In this document: piece after piece, positions 1 through 8,580 of the stretch
Layout: every line of letters begins with the position of its first letter
Position numbering within the stretch: the stretch's first letter is position 1
From: Larix sibirica
Taxonomy: Eukaryota > Streptophyta > Pinopsida > Pinales > Pinaceae
Assembly: GCA_004151065.3 (NCBI GenBank)
Contig: NWUY0303892740.1
Span: 1-10,902, forward strand
Length of the DNA stretch: 10,902 nucleotides
Direction: 5' to 3'
The notes under the pieces: generated by a model
Seen by the model: the letters and a program-made list of their open reading frames with translations, nothing else
Databases searched by the model: none
What the model was told of the DNA's origin: nothing
Made by a program: the position numbers and the translations under genes

Positions 1-519
1 AGGGGTATGCATGCCTTACCAGGTCTTACAGCCACATGCCCTTTTACATGCAAATTTCTCCATTTTTTTCATGTATCTTCATGGTGACTGCGCCATCACC
101 ATCCATTGCTTAATCCTCTCGCTTTTCCATGCTCTCTTTCTTGCTCGCCTACTTGCTCATTTTCTGCCATGCTCCTTTTGTACCTACATCCAACCATGTC
201 ATTGATTTCCATATAAATAAGAATCCATCTATCGTATTACATGGGTCCTCAACCACTATAACTGCCATTTCTATGGTAATTCTCTTCACATACATGGTTC
301 GTCAATTGCGGTCCCAAAACTGAGATTAAACCATCTCACATTCCTCCCGCAATAGAAGACTCAACCTCTTTGATCCACATCAAGCTAGGCTACGAGTACA
401 AATGCCACCCTTATACCTACCCAATGGTTCACTCCACACTTGATTCATCATCCCTTCTCCGCACATAAAAGGGATACATTTTTTTGTGCTTCTAGCACCT
501 GGGAAAATCAAATTTTCCT
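1..519. other. No identifiable feature
   Basis: No frame longer than about 64 codons, no motif and no strong repeat were seen. The stretch is C/T-rich on the plus strand. It may be the continuation of the copia-like interior on the minus strand, but nothing in the sequence proves it. Confidence 0.3.
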
Positions 520-765
520 ATGGCTAAGTTTCATAAAGACCAAGAAAAATATTATTGGGATGTCAGGTACCACCAAACATGCATCCCACACACTTTTAAC
601 TCAGGTATAAATTTTTTTAATGCTTTACAATACAAAAATAATAGGAAAATTGTATTTTCAAATATACATGGACAAGAAAGACCCATAAATCCACAAGACA
701 TTTTATATAAAAGTCCTTTTAAAACAAATTTTCATAAAAAAGGCTTCCACAAAATTCCTTTGTAG
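520..765 (+). other. Unassigned open frame of 81 codons, probably chance
   Basis: An ATG-started plus-strand frame is rich in Lys, Asn, Phe and His, as expected from AT-rich DNA. It shows no domain, signal peptide or membrane segment, and no promoter or intron signals that I can support. A TATATAAAA string lies inside it at about 704-712, not upstream. I would not annotate it as a gene without transcript or homology support. Confidence 0.12.
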
Positions 766-854
766 ATGTAGACTTTCATCCCCTTTAATGTGGACATTCA
801 TTTTCATGAATAATGATGTGCATTTGGTGTTTAAATGACACATTCAAGGCTGAA

Positions 855-989
855 ATTTGACGGGCAAATTGCCCGTCACGAGACGATTTGTCCGTCAAAT
901 ATAGTTACAAATTACAATAAACCGTCAATGAATAAGCTTAAAATGCATAAAAGGTTTGGTAAAAAGGTTTTAACCATCAAATTTGATGG
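855..989. repeat. Cluster of inverted repeats (CCGTCAAAT/ATTTGACGG type)
   Basis: Positions 858-878 form a near-perfect palindrome with 10-base arms (TGACGGGCAA/TTGCCCGTCA) around one base. ATTTGACGGGCAAAT at 855-869 pairs with 886-900 at 14 of 15 bases. A single CCGTCAA occurs at 922-928, and 974-989 is a perfect 16-base palindrome CCATCAAATTTGATGG, a transition variant of the same unit. Such repeated short motifs in both orientations resemble subterminal repeats of CACTA DNA transposons, where the transposase binds. No CACTA terminus was found. Confidence 0.65.
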
Positions 990-1749
990 GTGAGCTTGAT
1001 TTCAAATTCCAACTTTTGACCTTCTTCCACGCGAATACCTCCAACATTCACCGCAACTAATCTCTCTTCACATGGGCGCACAGGCTCCAAGGCAGCAACG
1101 GAACCCACATACTCCACACTGCCCCCGATTCCAACAACGGATTCAAATCTTTTCTTTACACGTCAAAATATCATCTCCTCAAATCTTCATAATTAGCACG
1201 ACCTCGTCCAGGAACGATCTTCTTCTTTGGAGGCTAGAACAAGTGCATATCAATTCTACATGATTTTCTTTCTTGGTAGCCGCACCCTTCAACATATCAA
1301 AATGACCAGGGAATGCGCCCCTATTTCACACAGCCTACAAACTCAAGCTGGGACATTCTCCATGGGCTTAGATCTCTTGTCTTATGCAAGAGTGCTCTTA
1401 CGCCACTAACACAAATGCATGATCAAATGTACACTACGATTTTGTGGGTCTCCTTCAATAGAAGACATGTTGTAGCTCTATACTTCCATAGACATCATGG
1501 CTGGCATGCAATTCCTCACCCATCCTCTCTCTAGTGCATACTTCAAAACCTCATAGGCTTCACAAGCCACATGATATCTTACTGCTCCACACAAGTTGCA
1601 ACAACTCTCATGAGCTCTTTACGAATGGGAAGGCGATATCACTCATTTCACCTCAAGCTCATATGACCACATTCTTCATGCTCTCTGCACATACGATCTC
1701 CCTACCATAGCACATGCACATAACAACACCAATGAGCATAACCAACCAA
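990..1749 (-). mobile_element. Noncoding interior downstream of the copia-like primer site
   Basis: Following the primer binding site, an autonomous copia element would show a gag frame within a few hundred bases. No frame over about 75 codons and no gag zinc knuckle, protease, integrase or RT motif is visible on the minus strand. Overlapping plus-strand frames at 1072-1534 have no domain and are treated as chance. This fits a non-autonomous (LARD/TRIM-like) element or a heavily eroded one. The lower boundary is undefined and set here at the palindrome cluster. Confidence 0.4.
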
Positions 1750-1761
1750 GCTCTAATACCA
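1750..1761 (-). promoter_or_regulatory. Primer binding site for initiator tRNA-Met
   Basis: The minus strand reads TGGTATTAGAGC, one base different (C to T) from the TGGTATCAGAGC site complementary to the 3' end of plant initiator tRNA-Met, which primes copia-type reverse transcription. The LTR edge lies two bases away, as expected. It marks a 5' LTR, so the element interior lies at lower coordinates. Confidence 0.82.
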
Positions 1762-1763
1762 CT

Positions 1764-2377
1764 TATTAGAATTTAACCGAGCATATTAAAATATATTTGC
1801 AAAAGAAAAATATTACACGGAAGAAACCATACATAGACACATAAATTTACCGTGGAAAACCCCATGTGGAAAAAACCAGCCAATGAAGATCTTCATTTCC
1901 TTGGCCAAAATTAGCCAACTAGGACAAGTGAGCTCACATGCTCACCTCCAAGCCACTTTACAATGGAACCTCGTCAATCCTTATAAAGACTTCTTTACCA
2001 TGTGCTATACCTAAACCACCTTGGACTCATTCCCGATTCAAGGTTAACCCTAACACCTTGTAGGGTCTATTTTCTACTAAACAAGATTAATCTTAAGTTA
2101 ATGTTGTTGATATTTAACCCTTTTTACTTAGGCTCATGTGTTTGTATAATTCATTATGAAATTAGCCTACATGCATGTCTAGTAATCAATCAAATAAAAT
2201 ACAAATTATGTTTTGAAAAATAAACTATAACAAGACCGATAAACATTTAACTATAATCAAACTAAATGCTCTCATAATTAGAGTTTTAACCACTAAAATT
2301 CAATTAAAATTTTCAATTACATAAGTAAAATAATCATAAATTAATCATTGAGTAGTGAGAAAATGATAAAACTTACT
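1764..2377 (-). mobile_element. 3' part of a Ty1/copia-like LTR
   Basis: On the minus strand an LTR-like sequence ends ATTCTAATA (1772-1764), where TA probably stands for the canonical CA, followed after two bases by a primer binding site. The last 120 bases include a GGGGTTTTCCACGG phrase resembling leader regions of plant copia LTRs, and a TTTATAA box (1987-1981) lies further upstream. The 5' edge of this LTR (higher coordinates) was not found. It may have been displaced by the gypsy-like insertion, so the upper limit is arbitrary. Confidence 0.55.
1981..1987 (-). promoter_or_regulatory. Possible TATA box of the copia-like LTR
   Basis: TTTATAA on the minus strand (within CTTTATAAGG) lies about 220 bases before the LTR end, a plausible place for the LTR promoter. 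No transcript evidence is available and the motif is short. Confidence 0.35.
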
Positions 2378-2922
2378 TGTTGGAAGACAAGCTTGAATCC
2401 AATAGTATTCTTTCAGTAGCAACCAACTTAACAATAAACAACAACAACACCTTTGGATTGCAACAAAATTTGGGGGGACTAGTCTCCTCCCAACCTAATT
2501 CCCCAGCAATTGTTGAGGCCCTCAAACCCCCAACAGTTAAGTCTATGCCAAACTATCTCTATCTCGACCCACACAACTCCACCTTCCAAACCCCTTCTCT
2601 CCTCCCAATTCACAATCAACCAGACAACAAAAAATATAGTTGAATAGCATAATCAACAACCAACACAAGAGAAATCAACCTCCCCCCTTGGAAAAAACAC
2701 ATGCGTCTCCTTTTATTCATATACTATTAATTAAACTTTTAAATTAATTTGTTGAGTTTTGCATGGGCGACAAGTAGTCACCCATGCACTTAATTATATT
2801 TAAGCTCATTAAAACCTCTTAAATGAAATCCTAATATTAATCTTGATGCAAACCCTTTTCCCAATTTTATTAATTAATTAATACTTAATAGTTGACCTTA
2901 TTAATACATAAGTTAATCATGC
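2378..2922 (-). mobile_element. Probable continuation of the gypsy-like LTR beyond the LINE
   Basis: This AT-rich, stop-filled DNA adjoins the LINE tail and is the expected continuation of the LTR piece at 10064-10125. The 2378 edge is a guess: the minus strand reads ...TTCCAACA there, a possible CA-type LTR end, which would give an LTR of about 590 bp. A plus-strand open frame at 2377-2643 (Asn/Pro/Ser-rich, no recognised domain) lies inside and is treated as chance. A further G-rich tract on the minus strand (2689-2679) resembles a polypurine tract. Confidence 0.4.
2902..2922. repeat. Target-site duplication of the LINE, copy at its 3' end
   Basis: These 21 bases, ending TAATCATGC just before the T8 tract, match 10064-10084 at 18 of 21 positions, with mismatches at the third, eleventh and twelfth bases. 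The position flush against the tail is what target-primed insertion predicts. The mismatches imply an old insertion. The tract is AT-rich, so part of the match could be chance, but the 9-base TAATCATGC and the internal TACATAA core both match exactly. Confidence 0.72.
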
Positions 2923-2930
2923 TTTTTTTT
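2923..2930 (-). other. LINE 3' poly(A) tail (T8 on the plus strand)
   Basis: Eight plus-strand T residues correspond to an A8 tail on the element strand, immediately after the TTTATTTAC-type terminus and next to the left target-site duplication. The first T could also belong to the target, since a T follows both duplicated copies. Confidence 0.85.
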
Positions 2931-3323
2931 GTAAATAAAAATTTATATTGCTTAATCAAAAAGGAGTACATGGCCTCATTACATAGGGCCTTGCTGGCAT
3001 TCAGATAGCACAACAGCCAGATTTTAAATAACCTTCCATACCCTACCATACATTAACCTAAGCAAAATGACTGAATTTGAGACAGACACTAATTGGACCC
3101 ATTCAGATTGCCACTTGTTCTCCATACACAAAGTTTTATCACATTTCCATAAACTAAAACCTAGACTACTATTTGTCGGTATACAACCGAGACATAGAGA
3201 AACAAAACCCAGATTACAAATAGATTGAGGTACGAAGGAGGGCATTCAAAAGGCCTTTGATGATCTCGCACTCGTGAAAGGAAACAGCTTGTGTAGTTGT
3301 TTCATCTTGTCGATGCTTGTTTT
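2931..3323 (-). other. LINE 3' untranslated region
   Basis: Between the candidate ORF3 stop and the A tail, every minus-strand frame is broken by stops. The last about 80 bases (2931-3010) contain GGCC at 2972-2975 and 2987-2990, able to form a short hairpin, then an AT-rich end reading ...TTTTTATTTAC directly before A8. Such ends are characteristic of plant LINEs and are probably the region recognised by the reverse transcriptase. The boundary on the ORF3 side is only as good as the ORF3 call. Confidence 0.7.
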
Positions 3324-4242
3324 TTACATATCTCCGGAGGTATCTTCCGCTACAGTTGAGCCTCCCTTTATGGTAGCCTTCCCTGAACCAGTCACACCCA
3401 CACTTGTAGCACCATCACCAAAGCCCGGAGCAGGGGGGGTAGAATTGAATCCCCATCTTCCTGGACATTATGTCAATCTTCTTGTGAATCAATCGACAAT
3501 CCTGGTTATGTTCTTTCCATGCCCTCATAGGCTCTTCATCTCCAATTTCCTTATTCACTCATTCCATTAGGATGTGGGAGAGAAGTGCTTTTGTTACCCA
3601 ATAGGTAACCATTAGCCCATCATAGGCCACCATCCTCCCAGCAGTTGTACCAGGGTCCTTCACCCATTCCGAAACCTCCTCTCCAACCTCCTCGATCATG
3701 AGGGCCTTAACTTGTTCCCATAAATTCTTCTCAATTTGCTCAATTTCCTTGTGGATGGTTGGGGGGATTCCGTCTCGAAAGAAACAAGTTGCTTGACAAG
3801 CCCGCTTCTGCTCATGAGTCACCCTCGGGGTTTTAAATTCCTTGGAATTCCTTCCCCTCCTCGTTGCCTTCTTCACCATATGAGCCATGACATTTTTCCA
3901 AGGGGTTAGTCGATATTACTTACATAGACTTTCCTTATCTAAACACCGTAAAATCTCCAGAACATTGACAATGCGAGGAAATTTGCATTCTGGTTTAGAT
4001 TTTCCTCCCGTATTTATATCATGTTCAACACTCCAATCCTTAATTTCTTTCATCGCAGTTTTGTCCTACCCATCAAGTCGTGGGATTATCTTTACCTTAA
4101 ATGCACTACTTCGCATCATATTATAAAATTTTGTCCTCTGGACCAAGACGAGGCCGTATTCTTCCCTCCTCATCATTCCCACAGGGGTGTGCATGCTCAT
4201 TCATTTGGGCGTTGATTTCATTAGTACCTGTATTTCCATCAT
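3324..4242 (-). pseudogene. Candidate third LINE ORF (ORF3), unknown function
   Basis: I do not recognise this protein. One minus-strand frame, different from the frame of RNase H, stays coherent from about 4359 down to 3418 with only four stops (TGA 4203-4201, TAG 4068-4066, TAA 3918-3916, TGA 3561-3559). A longest uninterrupted stretch of 109 codons starts at ATG 3888. A seven-C run (plus-strand G7 at 3433-3439) then appears to carry one extra base. The shifted frame gives a Gly/Ser/Thr-rich tail ending at TAA 3326-3324. Possible starts are ATG 4242, 4239, 4200 or 4194. Visible features are a basic patch (K-K-A-T-R-R-G-R near 3876-3853), an acidic helical segment (E-I-E-Q-I-E-K-N-L-W-E-Q-V then E-E-V-G-E-E-V), and W-K-E-H-N-Q-D-C-R-L-I-H-K-K. 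There are no membrane segments. It could be a separate ORF3 or a C-terminal extension of ORF2 displaced by a frameshift. Confidence 0.58.
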
Positions 4243-4389
4243 GAGTGGGGATATTATTGTTCCAAATGGTGATCGTAAATGCCACGTAGAGCAATACTTG
4301 GGTCTCATGAGAATGAGATGTGTCACCTCCTTTCCTGCTCGAAGAGTGAATGTCTTTGGTCACCAGCTGTGAGCATTGAATGGCCCGAG

Positions 4390-4790
4390 CAACATTATTG
4401 TCATCTTGCTTGACGTGGGGAAAGGTCAAAGTGTGAGGTATGGAAAGCAGTGACTCCAGTTTCTCCAGCCTGTAAACCAGCTGCCAACTTTCTGCCACCT
4501 TAGATAATCATTGTATGTTCTGCATCCTTTTCTCCATCTGGATGATGATCCTTGAGTCACCTTTAACAATGGTTGGATCCCAAACTTCATGAGTGATCAA
4601 ATTGAGACCAAAGAGGATGCCTTCAAGTTCTTCTACATTGTTGGTTTCTTTGTCGATGTAGCCAAAATAGATTAGCATAATTTTACCCTCATGGTCCCTT
4701 ACCACCCCTCCAAAACCTACAGATCCTGGATTACCCTTGGATGCACCATCGAAATTTAACTTGAAATATCCTGTTGGAGGTGGAGACCAT
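4390..4790 (-). other. RNase H domain (RVT_3 type) of LINE ORF2
   Basis: This is an RNase H fold that removes the RNA strand after reverse transcription. It contains N-F-D-G-A-S-K-G-N-P-G (first Asp codon 4750-4748), G-G-V-V-R-D-H-E-G, N-N-V-E-E-L-E-G (Glu about 4630-4628), K-G-D-S-R (Asp 4558-4556), and a late H-V-K-Q-D-D-N-N-V-A block. The fourth acidic residue, normally Asp just after N-x-V-A, is not seen; the frame reads Arg or is disrupted there. TGA at 4510-4508 interrupts the domain in an otherwise continuous frame. Plant LINEs often carry this C-terminal RNase H. Confidence 0.9.
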
Positions 4791-5189
4791 AGGTTGGATT
4801 GGTCGGGGGAGCAACTTTATTTTTCCTACGGATCCAACCTTGATCGGATTTGCATATGCCCCATTCTTCAAGGATTTTTTTTTTAATATCCATCCTCCTA
4901 GTCCATTTCCTCCCATTGGGTGGTTTTAATAGTCTCTTGTATGTGATTCTCGACCTTGGTCCATGCATCTTTGAGGGAGGTGTGCATGTCTTGAAAAATC
5001 CTTCGGTTACTTTCCTTCCAAATTTTCGACATCATGAACCCTGGGAATATAAGCCATATGAGGTTGACAATGGGATTTTGATAGGCATTCATATCCCAAT
5101 CTCTGATGGTGTGGTCTGGTTTCTCCCTTATTCACTTGGATCGGTGAAATATCTCTAATCCTTGTCCCAGAGGGAGGACGTAAAAGAAC

Positions 5190-5420
5190 AGGTATCCAGG
5201 ATATGATCTATGGTTTCTTCCTCCTTAGTGCACATGGAGCACTATGATGGTCCTATCATTCCCCGATTTTTAAGGTTCTCACCAGTGAGATTCTTCGATG
5301 TATCACCATCTAGATAAATGTAGAAAATTTGGGACACGGGTTAGTCTACCAGATATTTTTTCATATTTCTCGGGCTGGTGCCTCCCTATGACCAATCCGG
5401 AGTTCGTAGGCTTCATTGTT
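5190..5420 (-). other. zf-RVT zinc-binding region of LINE ORF2
   Basis: Downstream of the RT the frame contains Y-E-L-R, then E-I-stop-K-N-I-W-stop-T, then C-P-K-F-S-T-F-I-stop-M and H-R-R. After a frameshift near 5270 it continues with C-S-M-C (5241-5230) and H-I-L-D-T-C (about 5206-5189). This order is characteristic of the zf-RVT domain of plant LINE and LINE-derived proteins. Three of the stops fall where Trp or Gln is usual. The zinc ligands remain recognisable. The W-K-E-x-N-R-R-I-F linker follows at about 5030-5000. Confidence 0.85.
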
Positions 5421-6149
5421 GTTGAAGACTCCCTTTGGCAGATATCCCCATCTTAGCTTATCCGTGCCCTGTTGTACACGCACACATATTTCCTGAATAG
5501 TTCCCCCTATCCTGGGAATCTCCTCTTAAGAGAATCTCTGGTGCTACCATTCAAGCGGGTTCCATTCTCGATATTCCCCTTCTTCTATCTCATCCCTCTG
5601 GAACTAATTGACCTTGATGATTCCTATGTACACACATCTATCCTAACTCACCTGAGCATTGATCTAAGTGGACAGTTTGGAAAATTGTTGACATGAGTCT
5701 TCCTAGAATTTTGTTGCTTCTCCATCTCTAATTTCCCAGAAACTATGGTCTTGAATAATGCTTCTGCTACGGAGGACTGTGTTCCATATATGTGATCCCT
5801 GTTTTTCCTCATTGAACCGAATGATATTTTTTTTCAGCCGATCCTGGGCATGCTTTATTTGCCAATTTTTTTCCCAAGGGTATGTGGTGTGGGTGACCCA
5901 TCCCCACTATATTTTTGCACCCATCACCTCATTATTACTTTTCGCGTTTCTAAGGCCTAGACCTCCCTGGGTTTTTGGCTTATAGAGCTTGTCCCAGCTT
6001 AGCAGAGCCCATCTATGTTTGTTAGGGATTCCACCCAAAAACAATTGGCATTGGAGACTCGTGATTTCTTTAAGGACGACCTTAGGGGAAGCCATGAAAG
6101 AGAACAAGTAAATAGGCATCACTTGGAGCACTAATTTGATTAGGGTGAG

Positions 6150-7210
6150 TCTGCTTACAAAATTGAGAGGTCACAACACCCAATTAGATAGCTTCCTTTT
6201 CATTTGATCCAACAAATCGGCCCACGAGATCTTCCTAACAACTCCTTCCAGTGGGGCACCTAAATATTTGGATGGAAGGGATCTCCCTTGGAATCCCATA
6301 ATTCAATTAATATTCCATTGAGATACCCTGGGAGTGTTAAAGAAGAAATTTTGAGATTTCTCTTTGTTGATTTCTAGACCTAAGGCTTTCGAAAAAGTAT
6401 TTAGGCAATTTTTGAAATCTTTGGCTTCTTGGACATACATGTGGCCCATGAGCATCGTATCATCTACAAATTATTGGAGTGTTTTCTTGTCAGCTCCAAT
6501 GTGGAGATTTATCCCTTTGATTTCATTTTCTTCGGCCATGGCCTTAATTTTCCTACTCAGACCCTCAACCATGAGAATGAACAAGAAGGGAGATAAGGGA
6601 TCTCCCTACCTAATTCCACTAGTGGGAATAAAGGTTTTCATGGGAGATCCATTGAGAAAAATGGAGGAGAAGGATGATGAGCTCATATTCAGGATCCATT
6701 CAATCCACTCTTGATTGAAGCCACATGCTTTGAGCATTTCTTTGATAAATTGCCAAATTAGCTTGTCAAAGGCCTTTGAAATGTTCAATTTGAGAATCAT
6801 TCCTAAACTAGAATGTTACTTTCATATGGATCACTTCATGAACTATAATGATTCCATCCAGTATTTGTCACCCCTCCACAAATCCGAATTGCTCCGGAGA
6901 CACCAGGTAGGGAAAGATAGGCTTTAATTAGTTGGCCAATACTTTAGTGATGATTTTGTAGATGACATTGCATGAGGCTATAGGTTTGCACTTACCCGAA
7001 GATTCCACTCCCTCGCTTTTGGGGATGAGAGTCAAGAAAGTAGCATTGAAGTATTTCAGTACCCCTCAGGCTTATCTAGATTCTTCCACTATTTGCAACA
7101 CTTCATGCTTGATGATATCCCAAAAATAGTGGAAGAAATTTGTTGTGAAACCATCCGGACCTGGAGATTTTCCATCTGCCATTTGATGAACCGCTTCCTC
7201 CACCTCATTC
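6150..7210 (-). other. Reverse transcriptase domain of LINE ORF2
   Basis: This is RVT_1-type RT, which copies element RNA into DNA at the nicked target. Visible motifs are S-P-G-P-D-G-F (about 7167-7147), F-N-A-T-F-L-T-L-I-P-K (to 7018), E-Q-F-G-F-V-E-G (about 6894-6871), motif A L-N-I-S-K-A-F-D (about 6788-6765), R-stop-G-D-P-L-S-P-F-L-F (from 6611), motif C F-V-D-D-T (6470-6456), and S-K-Y-L-G-A-P-L (about 6270-6245). Motif C keeps both Asp. Motif A has Asn (AAC, 6785-6783) where the catalytic Asp belongs. Stops replace the Gln of R-Q-G-D and the residue before F-V-D-D. A frameshift at about 6815-6805 precedes motif A. Confidence 0.95.
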
Positions 7211-7839
7211 ATTTCAATTGGCCTCATTAGGATTTCATTCTGCCTGGGGGTGATCAGGGAGGGGATATGCTAGGTGATTTTTTCAATATCCTCTGATCGA
7301 TCAGCTCTATCCTCAGTCACGATCAACCCAAAATAATCAACCAGTTCTTCTTCCATGTCTTCCCTTCTCTCCAAATATTGTCTCGTCTCCTTTTTGAGTC
7401 TGTGAATTCTCGACCTTTGCCTATTTTGGATCACTAATTGATGGAAGAATTTGGTGTTGCATTCTCCCTCCTGGAGCCACTGGTTTCTTGACTTTTATTT
7501 CCAGTATATATCCTCTTGGCGTTCCCAGGAATTGAGATGTTCAAGGGTTGAATTTTCCTTCTGCTTTAGCTCCTCATCATATCCATTATTCATTCCCTCT
7601 TTTTGAATTTCCTCAAGTTGTTCCATCAGGCACTTTTTGTCTTAGAATATGTTTCCAAAATATTCCTTGTTCCAAGTACGGATCCTAGCTTTTAGTGCCT
7701 TCAACTTTTGTTGAAATTGATACATCCATGTTCCCCTTAGGGTATCTAGGTCCTCCCACCATTAATGGACCAATGCTTCAAAGTCCTTATGTTCTAAGCA
7801 TAACTGTTCAAATCTGAATGGTTTCCTATTTGGGGGTAC

Positions 7840-8552
7840 CACCCCATCCCAGGTGAGACAAACAAGCGAGTGGTATGATCCTGCAAATGGAAGGACCATT
7901 GCAGTCAGATCCCCACCACCGTTGTCTATTTATTCTGAGATTAGGAATCTGTCTAACCTGGAGGCCACATGGTGGATGCCCCCTCTCCTATTATTCCATG
8001 TGAACCATCCGTTTCTGGTTTCCACATCCACCATCCGGTTTTTTTCAATGAATTCCCTAAAGGCTTTGCTGGGGCACCCAAGATCCATTTGATGCCCTTC
8101 TTTTCCTCTAGGGAGGTTATTAAGTTGAAGTCACCGCCAATAATCCATTGCTTGTCTCCTATCCAACTAGCTTCCCATTCCATGGATTCGAGAAAGGGCG
8201 TCTTATGGGGTATGACACTGGGGTCATAGACATTAGTGAGGACTCCTCTTACAGTGGTATTGCATATATGAAACTCCGCGGAGAGGAATAATCTTGTGGC
8301 CCAGAAGTTTGATAAATTGATTTCTTCTAGGTGCCATAATATTTCTATACCTCTCGTTGTTCTATTCGCATCAATTGCCATTGTTTCACTGCCTTTCCAT
8401 ACTTTGTTTCCTATTTCTTTCATAACATCAGCTCCACATTTTGTTTCTTGTAGAAATACTATCATTGGCTTCTCCATTCTCAACTTCTTTTTCAGCATCT
8501 TGATCTTGCGTGGGTGACTCACCCCGCGAATGTTCCAGGTTAATACTTTCAT
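7840..8552 (-). other. AP-like endonuclease domain of LINE ORF2
   Basis: This is an exonuclease-endonuclease-phosphatase fold of the L1 type, which makes the first-strand nick. Visible motifs are W-N-I-R-G (Asn at residue 7), Q-E-T-K (Glu 36) and G-G-D-F-N (Asp 141, Asn 143). After a one-base frameshift between about 8095 and 8070 come N-G-W-F-T-W-N-N and R-L-D-R-F-L. The final S-D-H motif reads S-Y-H (Tyr codon 7875-7873), so a residue of the catalytic Asp-His pair is altered. The first 150 codons carry no stop, the longest clean stretch of the element's ORF2. There is one TAA at 7932-7930. Confidence 0.92.
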
Positions 8553-8580
8553 TGAGAAATTATATTGACTTCAGAAAATG

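Larger units (their letters stand above)
4330..8552 (-). pseudogene. LINE ORF2 polyprotein: endonuclease, reverse transcriptase, zf-RVT, RNase H
   Basis: ORF2 nicks the target DNA and copies the element RNA from the nick. The start is the ATG at 8552-8550, where M-K-V-L-T-W-N-I-R-G is the classic endonuclease N-terminus. The domains in order are endonuclease (about 8552-7840), RT (about 7210-6150), thumb/connection, zf-RVT (about 5420-5190), a W-K-E linker (about 5030) and RNase H (about 4790-4400). The reading frame changes near 8095-8070, 6815-6805, about 5270, and at least twice around 4930-4790. Stops include 7932, 7764, 7644, 7497, 7272, 7074, 7068, 6930, 6870, 6608, 6473, 6305, 6173 and 5909 (first base on the minus strand), with more through 5720-5190 and at 4510. 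Most lie at Gln, Arg or Trp positions. The C-terminus is not sharply defined because the frame breaks after RNase H. Dead copy; family identity is certain. Confidence 0.95.

Noticed and set aside
1072-1534. Overlapping plus-strand frames of 60-73 codons
   Set aside because: No motif, short, and they read antisense to an LTR-element interior.
2377-2643. Plus-strand frame of 88 codons, Asn/Pro/Ser-rich
   Set aside because: Sits in probable LTR sequence, has no domain, and its composition is explained by base content.
2972-2990. Possible hairpin in the LINE 3' end (GGCC paired with GGCC)
   Set aside because: A four-base stem only; too weak to call a structural element by itself.
3274-3570. Plus-strand frame of 98 codons with a hydrophobic start resembling a signal peptide
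   Set aside because: It lies opposite the candidate ORF3 tail; its Pro/Ala-rich part is the complement of the Gly/Ser/Thr-rich tail, and nothing else supports it.
6364-6714. Plus-strand frame of 116 codons
   Set aside because: Antisense shadow of the reverse transcriptase domain, covering the F-V-D-D region.
7969-8229. Plus-strand frame across the endonuclease region
   Set aside because: Antisense shadow of the endonuclease domain.
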